Shown: positions 54,298 through 64,000 of the stretch, piece by piece | Layout of the letters: every line of letters begins with the position of its first letter | Numbering within the stretch: the first letter of the stretch is position 1 | Origin: Erinaceus europaeus | Lineage: Eukaryota > Chordata > Mammalia > Eulipotyphla > Erinaceidae | Assembly: GCF_950295315.1 (NCBI RefSeq) | Contig: NC_080172.1 | Location: forward strand, 110,150,353 to 110,214,352 | Direction of reading: 5' to 3' | DNA: 64,000 bases | The notes under the pieces: model-generated | Database searches by the model: none | What the model saw: the letters and a program-made list of their open reading frames with translations, nothing else | Told to the model about the DNA's origin: nothing | Made by a program: the position numbers and the translations under genes

Positions 54298-54640
54298 ATT
54301 AGACTTCCCTGGACAGACAACCGCACCAATGTGCCTTGGAGCTCCGCTTCCCCAGAGTCCCGCCCCACTAGGGAAAGAGAGAGGCAGGCTGGGAGTATGG
54401 ATCAAACTGTCAACACCCATGTTCAGCGGAGAAGCAATTACAGAAGCCAGACGTTCCACCTTCTGCATCCCACAATGACCCTGGGTCCATACTCCCAGAG
54501 GGTTAAAGAATAGAAAAGCTATCAGGGGAGGAGATGGGATATGGAGTTCTGGTGGTGGGAACTGTGTGGAGTTGTGCCCCTCTTATCCTATGGTTTTGTC
54601 AGTGTTTTCTTTTTATAAAGAAAATTTTAAAAATTAAATT
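54298..54640 (+). mobile_element. Older L1 3' UTR copy (outer layer)
   Basis: L1 3' UTR from 'agacttccctggacagacaa' to 'cagtgttttctttttataaa'. Its left end is the TSD word that also occurs at 50784, so this was the landing site of the second L1 copy. Confidence 0.82.
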
Positions 54641-54644
54641 TTTT

Positions 54645-55768
54645 TCCACAAAAAAATAAATAAATAACGTCTTTTTTCATCCCAAGAAAATAAATTTCTA
54701 ATGGTGAGATTTCAGTTGAGGTCCGGTGATAACTGGAGGAAAGGTAGATAAGATAGGCAGTAGAAAACCATCCTACGTGAACTCAAATTATACCCCACAG
54801 GTGACTAAGGCAATGAAACGCAGGGCTAGATATAAGAGAGAAAATATTTATGAGCTTGCAATGAAACCTAAAAGTGCATGGTTGAAGGAGAATGATAAGG
54901 TCAGACAAAAACTATCTCAAAGTTAACCTCAGAAATTGGAAAAAGAAAAAAGAAAAAAAGTTTGCTTTAAAATGGGAATAAGAACTGGATGGGATATCCT
55001 GGTGCTCAGTTTCCCTCCTTCCTAAAATATATCTGGACACTACACCATTCACAAGTACAAATGTCTGGGTGATTGCTTGCTTTTTTAAAAAAAATGCAAT
55101 TGACCATATCCTTTGCACCATTTTAATGCTGAGCTATTATAATCACACATTCCAGTGGCCTTCTAACTGCATGGTTATAGTCTCCTTACACTTACTCTGA
55201 AATTGTTTTCCCATTGTTACCTTACATTATGGTCGCATCGTAATGGCATGTTTAAAGGTTCCCCATACACTTGTAATGAAATCGTTTTGCAGTTTGGAAT
55301 GGCATCATATTGGCACTTTAAGCAGGGTATCCATCACCCTGTATTGATAGTTTTCACAACAAAACACTCTATTTTAGTGACTGTGAAAGTAAATAGCTGT
55401 TGCCCGTGATCTCTTCTTCCATTTCAAACTTAAATGGTCTCATCTGTTTTATTTTTACCTTGCAATTTCCACACCCACTGTGGTATGGGCCAAATTTGTA
55501 TTGTTTGCTTTCAAATGAGAGCCGTCATGCCATTGGCTCATAAATGTCTATATGATAAGCTACTTATCTGTTTTGGTTGACCTATGTACCACTGATAATC
55601 CCTTACAATCTGGTAATCAATACAGTTTGGCTACTCTGTTTGTAAGACTAGTGTCTTACAAACACGTCTCCTGGCTAATTGAAATCAGGAGGCAAATTAA
55701 ATATTGGGTAGATGATTTCAAACCAAGCTGAGTATCTGAAAGTAATGTATTTATAACTCTTCTCAAAA
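54645..55768. other. Unique DNA; candidate conserved block at 55180-55580
   Basis: No repeat is recognised. The 400-bp block with 'tgtttgctttcaaatgagag' and 'ccattggctcataaatgtct' looks like constrained non-coding DNA by composition only. Confidence 0.35.
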
Positions 55769-55769
55769 C

Positions 55770-56174
55770 AATGAAAAAAAATTCCATACAATCCAATTAT
55801 CCCATTTATGGGTATCTACCCTATTCCCCCCCAAAAAAAAAATGTGTATATATATATATTCAAAGAGATTTAAGCACGGCCATATTTCCTGCAGCATTAT
55901 TTATAACACCCAAACCTAGAAACAATCTAAGTACTTCCTGACTAATGAATGGATAAAAAGGATGTGATATATTATAGCTATAGATATCCAGTGTGATATT
56001 ATTCTGCTGTAAAGAAAAGATAAAATGCTACCATTTACAACAATTTGGGTGAGTACAGAGGATGGTATGCTAAGTGAAGTAAGTCAAATGGAGGAGCTAA
56101 AAATACCATATGATTTCAGTCATCGTAGATATACAGAGAAAACAACCAGAATTAACTAAATAAAATAATAAGCT
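55770..56174 (+). mobile_element. Ancient L1 ORF2 C-terminal/3' fragment
   Basis: Decayed L1: 'cccatttatgggtatctacc', 'catatttcctgcagcattat', 'tattattctgctgtaaagaa' and 'gctaagtgaagtaagtcaaa'. It is more diverged than the L1 that begins next to it. Confidence 0.75.
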
Positions 56175-56175
56175 A

Positions 56176-57426
56176 AAACAATCTTGAGAAAAAAGAACAG
56201 AACTGGAATCATCACACTCCCAGATTTCAAACTGTATTATAGGGCCATTGTCATCAAAACTGCTTGGTACTGGACCATGAATAGACACATTGACCAGTGG
56301 AACAGAATTGAGAGCCCAGAAATGAGGCCCCACACCTATGGACATCTAATCTTTGACAAAGGGGCCCAGACTATTAAATGGGGAAAGCAGAATCTCTTCA
56401 ACAAATGGTGTTGGAAACAATGGGTTGAAACATGCAGAAGAATGAAACTGAATCACTGTATTTCACCAAATACAAAAGTAAATTCCAAGTGGATCAAGGA
56501 CTTGGATGTTAGACCACAAACTATCAAATACTTAGAGGAAAATATTGGCAGAACACTTTTCTGCATAAATTTTAAAGACATTTTCAATGAAACGAATCCA
56601 ATTACAAAGAAGACTAAGGCAAGTATAAACCTATGGGACTACATCAAATTAAAAAGCTTCTTCACAGCAAAAGAAACCACTACCCAAACCAAGAGACCCC
56701 TCACAGAATGGGAAAAGATCTTTACATGCTAAACATCAGATAAGAGTTTAATAAGCAACATACATAAAGAGCTTGCCAGACTCAACAACAAGACAACAAA
56801 TAACCCCATCCAAAAATGGGGAGAGGATTTGGACAGAATATTCACCACAGAAGAGATCCAAAAGGCTGAGAAACACATGAAAAAATGCTCCCAGTCTCTG
56901 ATTGTCAGAGAAATGTAAATAAAGACAACAATGAGATATCACTTCACTCCTGTGAGAATGTCACACATCAGAAAAGGTAACAGCAGCAAATGCTGGAGAG
57001 GGTGTGGGGTCAAAGGAACCCTCCTACACTGCTGCTGGGAATGTCAATTGGTCCAACCTCTGTGGAGAACAGCCTGGAGAACTCTCAGAAGGCTAGACAT
57101 GGACCTACCCTATGACCATGCAATTCCTCTCCTGTGTATATACCCTAAGGAACCCAACACATCCATCCAAAATGATCTGTGTACACATATGTTCTTGGCA
57201 GCACAATTTGTAATAGCCAAAACCTGGAAGCAACCCAGGTGTCCAACAACAGATGAGTGGCTGAGCAAGTTGTATTATATATACACAATGGAATACTACT
57301 CAGCTGTAAAAAATGGTGACTTCACCGTTTTCAACCGATCTTGGATGGACCTTGAAAAATTCATGTTATGTGAAATAAGTCAGAAATAGAAGGATGAATA
57401 TGGCCTGATCTCACTCTCAGGCAGAA
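56176..57426 (+). pseudogene. L1 ORF2 C-terminal fragment
   Basis: Reads [20 protein letters not shown] through [18 protein letters not shown], parallel to ORF2 from residue about 860 to the end. Stops at 56730 (in place of a His codon), about 56917 and 57387 break it, and no indel shift is obvious. It lacks the endonuclease and RT. Confidence 0.88.
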
Positions 57427-57690
57427 GTTGAAAAACAAGATCAGAAACGAAAACAGAAGTAGAACCTGAAATGTAATTGGCATATCGCACCAAAGTAAAA
57501 GACTCTGGGGTGGGTGGGTGGGGAGAATACAGGTCCATGAAGGATGATAAATGAATGACATATTGGGGTTTGTATTGTTAAATGGGAAACTGGGGAATGT
57601 TATGCATGTACAAACTATTGTATTTACTGCTGAATGTAAAACATTAATTCCCCAATAAAGAAATAAATTTTTTAAAAAAGAAATAAATAA
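56176..57690 (+). mobile_element. 5'-truncated young L1 with short 3' UTR
   Basis: Closely matches the last 430 codons of the full-length L1 ORF2 and then a 3' UTR of about 250 bp ending 'ttccccaataaagaaataaa', a canonical poly(A) signal. This copy shows the native 3' end that the 7.4-kb element lacks. Confidence 0.9.
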
Positions 57691-57749
57691 ATTAAAAATA
57701 AATAAATAAATAAAGAGGAAAGGAAGAGAGACAGCTGTAACAGTGCTTC

Positions 57750-58690
57750 ACAAAAAAATAATATTAACTATTGATTGTCTTTTTGAACCCTAAGACAGCA
57801 GGAACCTCACATCTTCACTATAGAGCCCCTACTTCCCCCAGTCCTGGCACCCTTGGATAGGGCTCACTTTCCCGTATGCTTCTCCCAATCCATACCAAAT
57901 AATATTGCATCCGCCGATCACAACCTAACCAAAGCAACGATTGCCATCTCAACATGCTTCACCTCAGTGTGTATCCAGAGACTTCACGTGTGGAATGACA
58001 ACCCTTCAGCTTCATTACTCGGGTGAGACCTTTCCTTTTATAGTACACTCTAATTTCATCTCAGGTAGTTCACTTTCTAACAAAGTCCCATAACCTAGAC
58101 ATACACCAGTTTCTGTGAGAGAGAGCGTATGTGCACACGTATCCATAAACTACTGCAAAATATATACCTGAAAGCAGGATTACACTAGAGTTTGCAGTGA
58201 GTACCTCCCTAACACTTCCTCTCCACTATTCCAATCTTGGGATCCATGATTGCTCAACAAATTGTTTGGCTTTGTATGTTAACTCTCTTTTCAATCACCA
58301 GGTTCCAGATGCCACCAGGATGCTGGCTAGGCTTCCCTGGATTGAAGACCCCACCAATGTGTCCTGGAGCTCAGCTTCCCCAGAGACACACCTTACTAGG
58401 GAAAGAGAGAGGCAGACTGGGAGTATGGACCGACCAGTCAACGCCCATGTTCAGCGGGGAAGCAATTACAGAAGCCAGACCCTCTACCTTCTGCAACCCT
58501 CAACGACCCTGGGTCCATGCTCCCAGAGGGCTAGAGAATGGGAAGGCTATCATGGGAGAGGGTGGGTTATGGGGATTGGGTGGTGGGAATTGTGTGGAGT
58601 TGTACCCCTCCTACCTTATGCTTTTGTTCACTAATCCTTTCTTAAATTAAAAATTTAAATAAATTTAAAAAAAAATTTTTTAATAAATAA
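57750..58690 (+). mobile_element. 5'-truncated L1, long-type 3' UTR
   Basis: About 900 bp matching 5725-6640 almost base for base: 'actattgattgtctttttga', 'gcatccgccgatcacaacct', 'gtttgcagtgagtacctccc', 'ggtggtgggaattgtgtgga', with an A/T-rich end. Confidence 0.85.
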
Positions 58691-58714
58691 ATAAAATAAA
58701 ATTATTATTATTAT

Positions 58715-58835
58715 TAATTACCAGAGCTCTGCTCAGCTCTGGTTTATGGTGGTGTGAGGAAATGAACCTGGGCTCAGGCATGAGAGTCTCTTAGCATAAC
58801 CATTATGCTATCTACCCAGCCCTCTCTGTGTATCT
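58715..58835 (-). mobile_element. SINE family C, minus strand
   Basis: 'cagagctctgctcagctctg', 'gaacctgggctcaggcatga' and 'gcataaccattatgctatct' are the antisense of family C. Confidence 0.82.
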
Positions 58836-58869
58836 TTCTTTCCCTCTGTATCTTTAATTTAAAAAATTT

Positions 58870-58992
58870 GGGGAGAGGGTGGTAGCACAGCAGGTTAAGT
58901 GCACATGGTATGCAGCACAAGACCCAGCTGTAAGAATCCCTACTCAAGCCCCAGCTCCCCAACCTAAAAAAAATAAAATAAAATAAAATAAT
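58870..58992 (+). mobile_element. SINE family A, head only
   Basis: Head 'ggagagggtggtagcacagc', B-box-like 'ctcaagccc', then directly an (aaaat)n tail; the body is missing. Confidence 0.78.
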
Positions 58993-59274
58993 AAGCTTTC
59001 ACACTGTAAGACAATTAGTGGCTACCAGTAGAACAACAGGAAATTTGTGAAGTTGTAAGAGGAGATTGCTAATCAGGACAAAGAGTATGCACATGTTGAC
59101 TTTCAATAACACATCCCTGAAGTTTATAATATAATGTTACTAATATAAAAATAAAAATAATGTATGCAATTAGTGCATTGCACATTAATACCAAAAATTT
59201 CATTTCCAAATAACTGCATCAGAAATTTTGAGTAGAATACTTAGGGAAAGGCTTAGTAAAAAACAGACAATCTG

Positions 59275-59572
59275 GGAGCCAGGCGGTAGTGCAAGCGGTT
59301 AAGCATACATGGTGTGAAGCACAAGGATCCGGGTTCGAGCCCCTCCCCTGCCCCCTCCCCCCACCCCCCCACCTCCCCTTTCAGGCAGTTGCTTCACAGG
59401 AGATGGAGCAAATGTCTTTCTTTCCCCTGTCTTCCCCTCCTCTTTACATTTCTCTCTGTCCTATCCAGCAGCAATAACAACAACAAAAGAAAAAAGACGG
59501 TCACGGTAGCAGTTGATTCACAGTGCAGGAACTGAGCCCCAGTGATAACCCCAGAGGTAAACAAACAAACAA
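59275..59572 (+). mobile_element. SINE family A, long form
   Basis: Head 'ggagccaggcggtagtgcaa', B box 'gggttcgagccc', an expanded C-rich block, body, CAA tail and 3' extension 'cagttgattcacagtgcagg'. Confidence 0.88.
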
Positions 59573-59587
59573 AAACAGGAAATCTGT

Positions 59588-59854
59588 GACCAGGTGGTGG
59601 TGCACCCAGAAGAGCACATATATTACCATGCATGAGGACCCAAGTTCAAGCCCCAGTTCCCACCTTCAGGGAGGAAGTTCCGCAAGCAGTAAAGCAGTGT
59701 TGCAAGCTTCCTTCTCTCTTCTTTATCTCTCCGGCTCTGTCTCCCCTCACCCCTCCTCAATCTCCCCTGCCCCTCTCAATATCTCTCTACATCAAAAAAA
59801 TTTTTTTTAATTTTAGAAAACAGATTAATTTAAAAATCAGGAAATCTGAGAAAT
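59588..59854 (+). mobile_element. SINE family B, start of a tandemly duplicated segment
   Basis: Head 'gaccaggtggtggtgcaccc'-like, B box 'aagttcaagcccc', body and C/T block, 'caatatctctctacatcaaa' tail. Its second half (from 59686) is the first unit of a 169-bp tandem duplication. Confidence 0.82.
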
Positions 59855-60023
59855 GCAGTAAAGCAGTGTTGCAAGCTTCCTTCTCTCTTCTTTATCTCTC
59901 CGGCTCTGTCTCCCCTCACCCCTCCTCAATCTCCCCTGCCCCTCTCAATATCTATCTACATCAAAAAAATTTTTTTTAATTTTAGAAAACAGATTAATTT
60001 AAAAATCAGGAAATCTGAGAAAT
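59686..60023. repeat. 169-bp tandem duplication
   Basis: Unit 1 is 59686-59854 and unit 2 is 59855-60023. They start 'gcagtaaagcagtgttgcaa' and end 'aggaaatctgagaaat'. I see a single mismatch (ctct against ctat), so the duplication is recent. It covers the SINE body and its 3' flank. Confidence 0.95.
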
Positions 60024-60029
60024 GGTATA

Positions 60030-60904
60030 TGATTAACAATGATTACCAAGAAACAGTTTTTTGTTTGTTGGTTGGTTGGTTTTTCTAGGAAACTATTATA
60101 ACTGCAAGTGGTTAAGCTTTCAGAGGTTACAGTTTGGTTCACATCTCTACTTCCTGAACTTACATGTTACCCAAACTCAAGTTTACTCCAAGCTAAGTCA
60201 CACTTGGGAGTCAGCCATGGAAGGTGTAAATCTCCTGACAACAGACTTTCCTTTTGAGGTATTTCTATTTTCTGTTGTTAAAAAGAGCCATTACTACCTT
60301 GACAGAACTCTTGTATAGCTATTTTAACATTTCTCCACATCCAGTTCCAAGTTGAAGGAGTAGAAATAGAGGACAAAAGTGATAAATCCATAAAAGATTC
60401 CTGCTAGCATTTTAAAATTCAACCAAAATTGCCATTCAGTTGAAGCTGAGAGCAAAGCTTCAGATAAGCCTTTATTTTATACAGAACTACTTCTCTGTCT
60501 CTAGGAGTTAACACAAATAATAAGGATGACGCAGCCAGCAAATAAGTTGGGCCCAAGTGTTAAATAGTATAAATCCACTTATTCTAGTCATTTGTGTCTG
60601 AGCCAATGCTTGAATGTATTTTCTGTCAGGAAGAAAGTAGCAACAGCTGCAGTAATGATTTTGATTCAGAGATAATACAAGATGCCCTATGAAGTGCTAG
60701 TAAATGCTTTAAAATATAACCTCTTATCTGAATTTACTTTATTTAAAAAACAAACATATACTCCATGAGAAAATATGTCATGAATTGAAAGCCATAAAAA
60801 TATGAGAAAGAGTTAAGAATGACTCCAAGTGCCTGGCCCAAATGCCATCATCTCTATGAAAAGTCCTTGCAATTCTCATTTTAAAATTACAGTTAGAACA
60901 AATA
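60030..60904. other. Unique DNA; candidate conserved block at 60440-60760
   Basis: No repeat recognised. The block with 'aacagctgcagtaatgattt' and 'ctagtcatttgtgtctgagc' could be constrained non-coding DNA; composition is the only hint. Confidence 0.35.
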
Positions 60905-61197
60905 AATCAAAATAGCAGAGTGCCTAGATGCTTATATTCTGAAAACAGCTTCTGCACAGCAGCTTCTATACAGCAAAAGAAACCACCACCCAAACAAAGA
61001 GACCCCCTCACAGAATGGGAGATTTCTACATGCCATGCACTGGACAAAAAGCAAATAATCAAAATACATAAAAAGCTCACCAAACTCAGCAAAAACAAAA
61101 CAAATGACACTGTCCGAAAGTGGGGAGAGGATATGGATAGAATATTCACCAAAGAAAAGATACAAAAGCCCAAAAGATATATGAAAATATGCCCCAA
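60905..61197 (+). mobile_element. L1 ORF2 fragment, left part
   Basis: Decayed ORF2 (translation [35 protein letters not shown]) that continues at 61748 after a nested L1 3' UTR. The TSD gaaaatatgccccaa lies at 61183-61197 and 61748-61762. Confidence 0.85.
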
Positions 61198-61747
61198 TAC
61201 ATGTATCTGTAAACTACTGCAAAATATATACCTGAAAGCAGAAGTACACTAGAGTTTGCAGTGAGTATCCCCCTAACACTTCCTCTCCACTATTCCAAGC
61301 TTTGGGTCCATGATTGCTCAACAATTTGTTTGGTTTTGTATGTTAACTCTCTTTTCAGTCGCCAGATTCCAGATGTTATCAGGATGCCGGCCAGGCTTCC
61401 CTGGACTGAAGACCCCACCAATGTGTCCTGGAGCTCCGCTTTCCCAGAGACACACCCTACTAGGGAAAGAGAGAGGCAGACTGGGAGTATGGACCGACCA
61501 GTCAATGCCCGTGTTCAGCGGGGAAGCAATTACAGAAGCCAGATCTTCCACCTTCTGCAACCCACAATGACCCTGGGTCCATGCTCCCAGAGGGCTAGAG
61601 AATGGGAAAGCTATCAGGGTAGGGGGTGGGATATGGAGATTGGGTGGTGGGAATTGTGTGGAGTTGTACCCCTCCTACCCTATGGTTTTGTTAATTAAGC
61701 CTTTCTTAATAAAAAAAGAAAAAACAAACAAAAAAAAAAAAAGAAAA
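61198..61747 (+). mobile_element. 5'-truncated L1 3' UTR nested in L1 ORF2
   Basis: Long-type 3' UTR from 'gtaaactactgcaaaatata' to 'ttaattaagcctttcttaat' with an A-rich tail. A 15-bp TSD brackets it. It is highly similar to the pieces at 13.2 and 58.2 kb. Confidence 0.92.
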
Positions 61748-62360
61748 GAAAATATGCCCCAAGTCACTGATTGTCAGAGAAATGCAAATAAAGACAAGAG
61801 TGAGATACCACTTCATTCCTGTGAGAATATCATACATCAGAAATGATAGTAACAATAAATGCTGGAAAGATTGTGGGGACAAAGGAACCCTCCTGCAATG
61901 CTTGTGGGAATATAAATTGGTCCAACCCCTGTGGAGAGCAGTCTAGAGAATTCTCAGAAGGCTAGAAATGGACCAACCCTATGACCCTGCAATTCCACTC
62001 CTAGGAATAGATCCTAAGGAGTCAAACACATCCATCCAAAAAGATTTGTGCATACCTATGTTCATAGTAGCACAATTTGTAATAGCCGAAACCTTAAAGC
62101 AACCCAAGTGTCCAACAACAAATGTGTGGGTGAGAAGGTTATGGTCTATATACACAATGAAATATTACTCAGCTATTAAGAATAATGAATGTACTTTCTT
62201 CACCTCATCTTGGATGGAGCTTTAAGGAATCATGTTAAGTGAGATAAGCCAGAAAGAGAAGGGTGAATGTGGGATGATTTCACCGATAGTCATAAGTTGG
62301 GAAATGAGAACAGAAAGAAGAAACACAAAGCAGAACTTGGAGTAGGATTGAAGTATTACA
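61748..62360 (+). mobile_element. L1 ORF2 C-terminus and 3' end, right part
   Basis: The ORF2 C-terminal fragment resumes with [23 protein letters not shown] and CPTTNVWVRRLWSIYTMKYY blocks; the frame ends near 62223. The L1 3' UTR is cut at about 62360 by a SINE. Confidence 0.85.
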
Positions 62361-62540
62361 GAAGGTGAAGCAGGTCTGCAGGTGTCTTTCTCTCTTCTCT
62401 TTCTTCCACTCCTCTCTCCATTTCTTTCTGTCCTATCTAACAATGACAGCATCAATAACAACAATAATAACTACAACAACAATAAAAAAAAACAACAAGG
62501 GCAACAAAAGGGAAAATAAATAAATGTAAAAAGAAATTTT
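62361..62540 (+). mobile_element. SINE family A, 5'-truncated
   Basis: Starts in the body ('gaaggtgaagcaggtctgca'), with the C/T block, 'tatctaacaatgacagcatc' and the CAA/AAT tail; no tRNA-like head. Confidence 0.82.
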
Positions 62541-62649
62541 TTAAAACATTTAGCTAAGAAATTCTCCAGATTAAAGAAGGGGAGAGACCTTAGATCCAGC
62601 AGACCAGGAGAAATCCAAGAAAAAAAAATTGCTCCAAAACCAAAGTTTT

Positions 62650-62860
62650 CCATTTTTTATTTTATTTTATTTTTTATAGAGACAGCCAGATATTGAGAAG
62701 GAAGGGAGAGCTAGAAAGAAAGAGAGACAGAGAGACATCTGTAGCACTGTTTCACCACTCATGAAGCTTTCCCCCTGCAGTTGGGGATTGGGGGCTTGAA
62801 CCTGGATCCTGGGGCATTGTAACATGCGCTCAACCAGATGCACCATCACTTAGGCCACCA
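62650..62860 (-). mobile_element. SINE family B, minus strand
   Basis: T-rich tail, antisense body 'agagacatctgtagcactgt', antisense B box 'gggcttgaacc' and head end 'ccagatgcaccatcactt'. The TSD aaaccaaagtttt lies at 62637-62649 and 62861-62873. Confidence 0.9.
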
Positions 62861-63000
62861 AACCAAAGTTTTTGGAGGCCCATAGCAGTTAAAATGGCAA
62901 AGATCAAAACAAAGGGATAATTCCAAAGACTTCTAGAGAAAAATAGCCATCTACAAAAATTTTAAAAAAAAAAGAGCCTCTAAAACTGTTAGCTGATTTC

Positions 63001-63187
63001 TTTTTTTTAATATTTATTATATTTATTTATTCCCCTTTGTTGCCCTTGTTGTTTTATTGTTGTCGTCATTGTTGAATAGGACAGAGAGAAATGGAGAGAA
63101 GAGGGGGAAGACAGAGAGGGGGAGACAAAGATAGACACCTGAAGACCTGCTTCACCGCTTGTGAAGCAACTCCCCTGCAGGTGGGGA
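63001..63187 (-). mobile_element. SINE family A, minus strand, head missing
   Basis: T-rich tail, 'cccttgttgttttattgttg', antisense body to 'ctcccctgcaggtggggaa'. The antisense B box and head are absent; the sequence switches directly to the non-LTR element. Confidence 0.88.
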
Positions 63188-64000
63188 AACTGACGATCCT
63201 TCCTAGCCGACTGAATCCACATGGATCCCAGTCACTTTCAAAGCCAGCAACAAGCAGCTTCTGACAGCTTTCAAGCTGTTGGTCCTGCTCTTCGAGTCCT
63301 CCAACTTAACGTTGAGGGACTGTCCTTTGCCAAACGTGTTCTTATTGGTCAATTGGCAATACAGCATTAGGCAGATGTTATTTGCCTACAAGAAACACAT
63401 ATAGCAATCGATGAAGCTGCTCGATTCACCATCAGTGGATTCAATTTAATATGCTATAATCTCCATCCTAAACACGGCTGAGCCATCTAGGCTAAATCGT
63501 ATCTTGTGGACGTTTACCATATGACCTCTTCGACCTTCTACGACTCCATTCCTATTGGAACTATTCAGCTCGTCAACGTATATAAGCCTCCCAGTGCTTC
63601 ATGGGATACTGAGGTCCTGCCTAGCCCGAATCACCCAGCCGTTTACGTTGGAGACTTTAATAGTCATCACCAAGACAGGGGATATTCCTCCACTCATGCT
63701 GACGGCTCTATCTTAGCCGACTGGGCTTCAGCAAATGACCTCTCCCTATTATACGATCCCAAACAGCCAGGCTCTTTTCACAGTGCTAGATGGAATAAAG
63801 ACTCGCCACCCGACCTGTGCTGGATTAGCACAGTCAACGGCCAAGCCTTTCCCGCTACGAGACAAGTTCTCAAGATCTTCCCACACAGTCATCACCGCCC
63901 AGCTATCATCCACATTGGTTTCCAGCTCCCACTGATTCTGTGCTCGGAGAAACTAAGATGGAACTTTCGGAAAGCAAACTGGCGTCTGTTCAGTGATCTT
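63188..64000 (+). mobile_element. Non-L1, APE-type non-LTR retrotransposon (5' part, runs off the window)
   Basis: A sequence unrelated to the L1 copies begins right at the truncated SINE. It is richer in G+C and less A-biased than L1 coding sequence, with about 33 bp before an ATG at 63221. The reading frame stays in register to the window end. The 3' part with the reverse transcriptase would lie beyond 64000. Confidence 0.85.
63221..64000 (+). pseudogene. Endonuclease domain of a non-L1 retrotransposon ORF, three stops, partial
   Basis: One frame of 260 codons without indel, interrupted by stops at 63368, 63479 and 63488; the last 170 codons are open. The domain is an exonuclease-endonuclease-phosphatase (apurinic-like) fold that would nick target DNA. 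Motifs in order: LRVLQLNVEGLSFAKR (the Asn motif), VICLQETH (catalytic Glu), VNVYKPPSASW, YVGDFNSHH (the D-N motif), DLCWISTVNG and FPHSHHRPAIIHIG in the position of the SDH motif. A WNFRKANW block follows. Spacing and words differ from the L1 endonuclease at 9109 (NINVNGL / NIYAPN / GDFNTPLS). The stops look like C-to-T or G-to-A point changes. The clade (Jockey, CR1, I, RTE or other) cannot be set without the RT; the wording resembles invertebrate elements I recall, an inference only. Confidence 0.85.

Noticed and set aside
63188..64000. BovB/RTE or L1 as identity of the terminal element
   Set aside because: The endonuclease motif wording and spacing differ from the L1 here and from what I recall of BovB; without the RT the clade stays open.

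Overview
The window looks like intergenic or deep-intronic DNA of an insectivore mammal, most probably a hedgehog (Erinaceidae). The main clue is a dense scatter of tRNA-derived SINEs (A-box-like 'gcacagtgggttaagcgca', B-box 'ggttcgagccc', pyrimidine-rich body, CAA/AAT-rich tail) that I recognise, from memory, as the ERI-type SINEs of hedgehogs. Several L1 copies have a 3' UTR of the type I associate with laurasiatherian mammals. I could not support any host protein-coding exon; the open frames outside the mobile elements lie in SINEs, L1 3' UTRs or microsatellites.

Layout. 0-7.4 kb: a minus-strand solo LTR (518-1308), several L1 3' UTR copies (one with a twin-priming inversion) and a 5'-truncated L1 (4987-6640) that shows a 3' UTR of about 1.35 kb. 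7.4-13.7 kb: a full-length L1 with intact ORF1, and an ORF2 that keeps its frame over 1275 codons but carries three stop codons; its end is a composite of two L1 3' UTRs, all inside one target-site duplication (TSD). 13.7-36 kb: unique AT-rich DNA with SINEs, an older L1 ORF2 fragment, an AT-rich minisatellite and many microsatellites. 36-50 kb: more SINEs, a U1 snRNA retropseudogene (39321-39478), a plus-strand solo LTR near 42.5 kb and an old L1 5' region near 46-47 kb. 50.8-54.6 kb: a three-layer nest, with an endogenous betaretrovirus-like provirus (51265-54242) inside an L1 3' UTR that sits inside an older L1 3' UTR. 54.6-63 kb: unique DNA, L1 ORF2/3' UTR fragments and SINEs. 63.19-64.0 kb: the 5' part of a non-L1, APE-type non-LTR retrotransposon that runs off the window.

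The two most notable items are these. First, the provirus has 314/313-bp LTRs, a 6-bp TSD, a tRNA-Phe-like primer-binding site, a Gag matrix N-terminus, an internal deletion running from gag into the integrase end of pol, and an env broken by one stop and one frameshift. Second, the terminal non-LTR element differs from every L1 here and encodes an apurinic-endonuclease-like domain kept in frame for about 780 bp with three stops. Its sequence type reminds me of invertebrate elements, so a lineage-restricted or horizontally acquired origin should be tested.

How the parts work together: L1 supplies the reverse transcriptase and endonuclease, and SINEs, the U1 copy and truncated L1 pieces are its products, shown by A-rich tails and 10-18 bp TSDs. 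Nesting gives relative ages.
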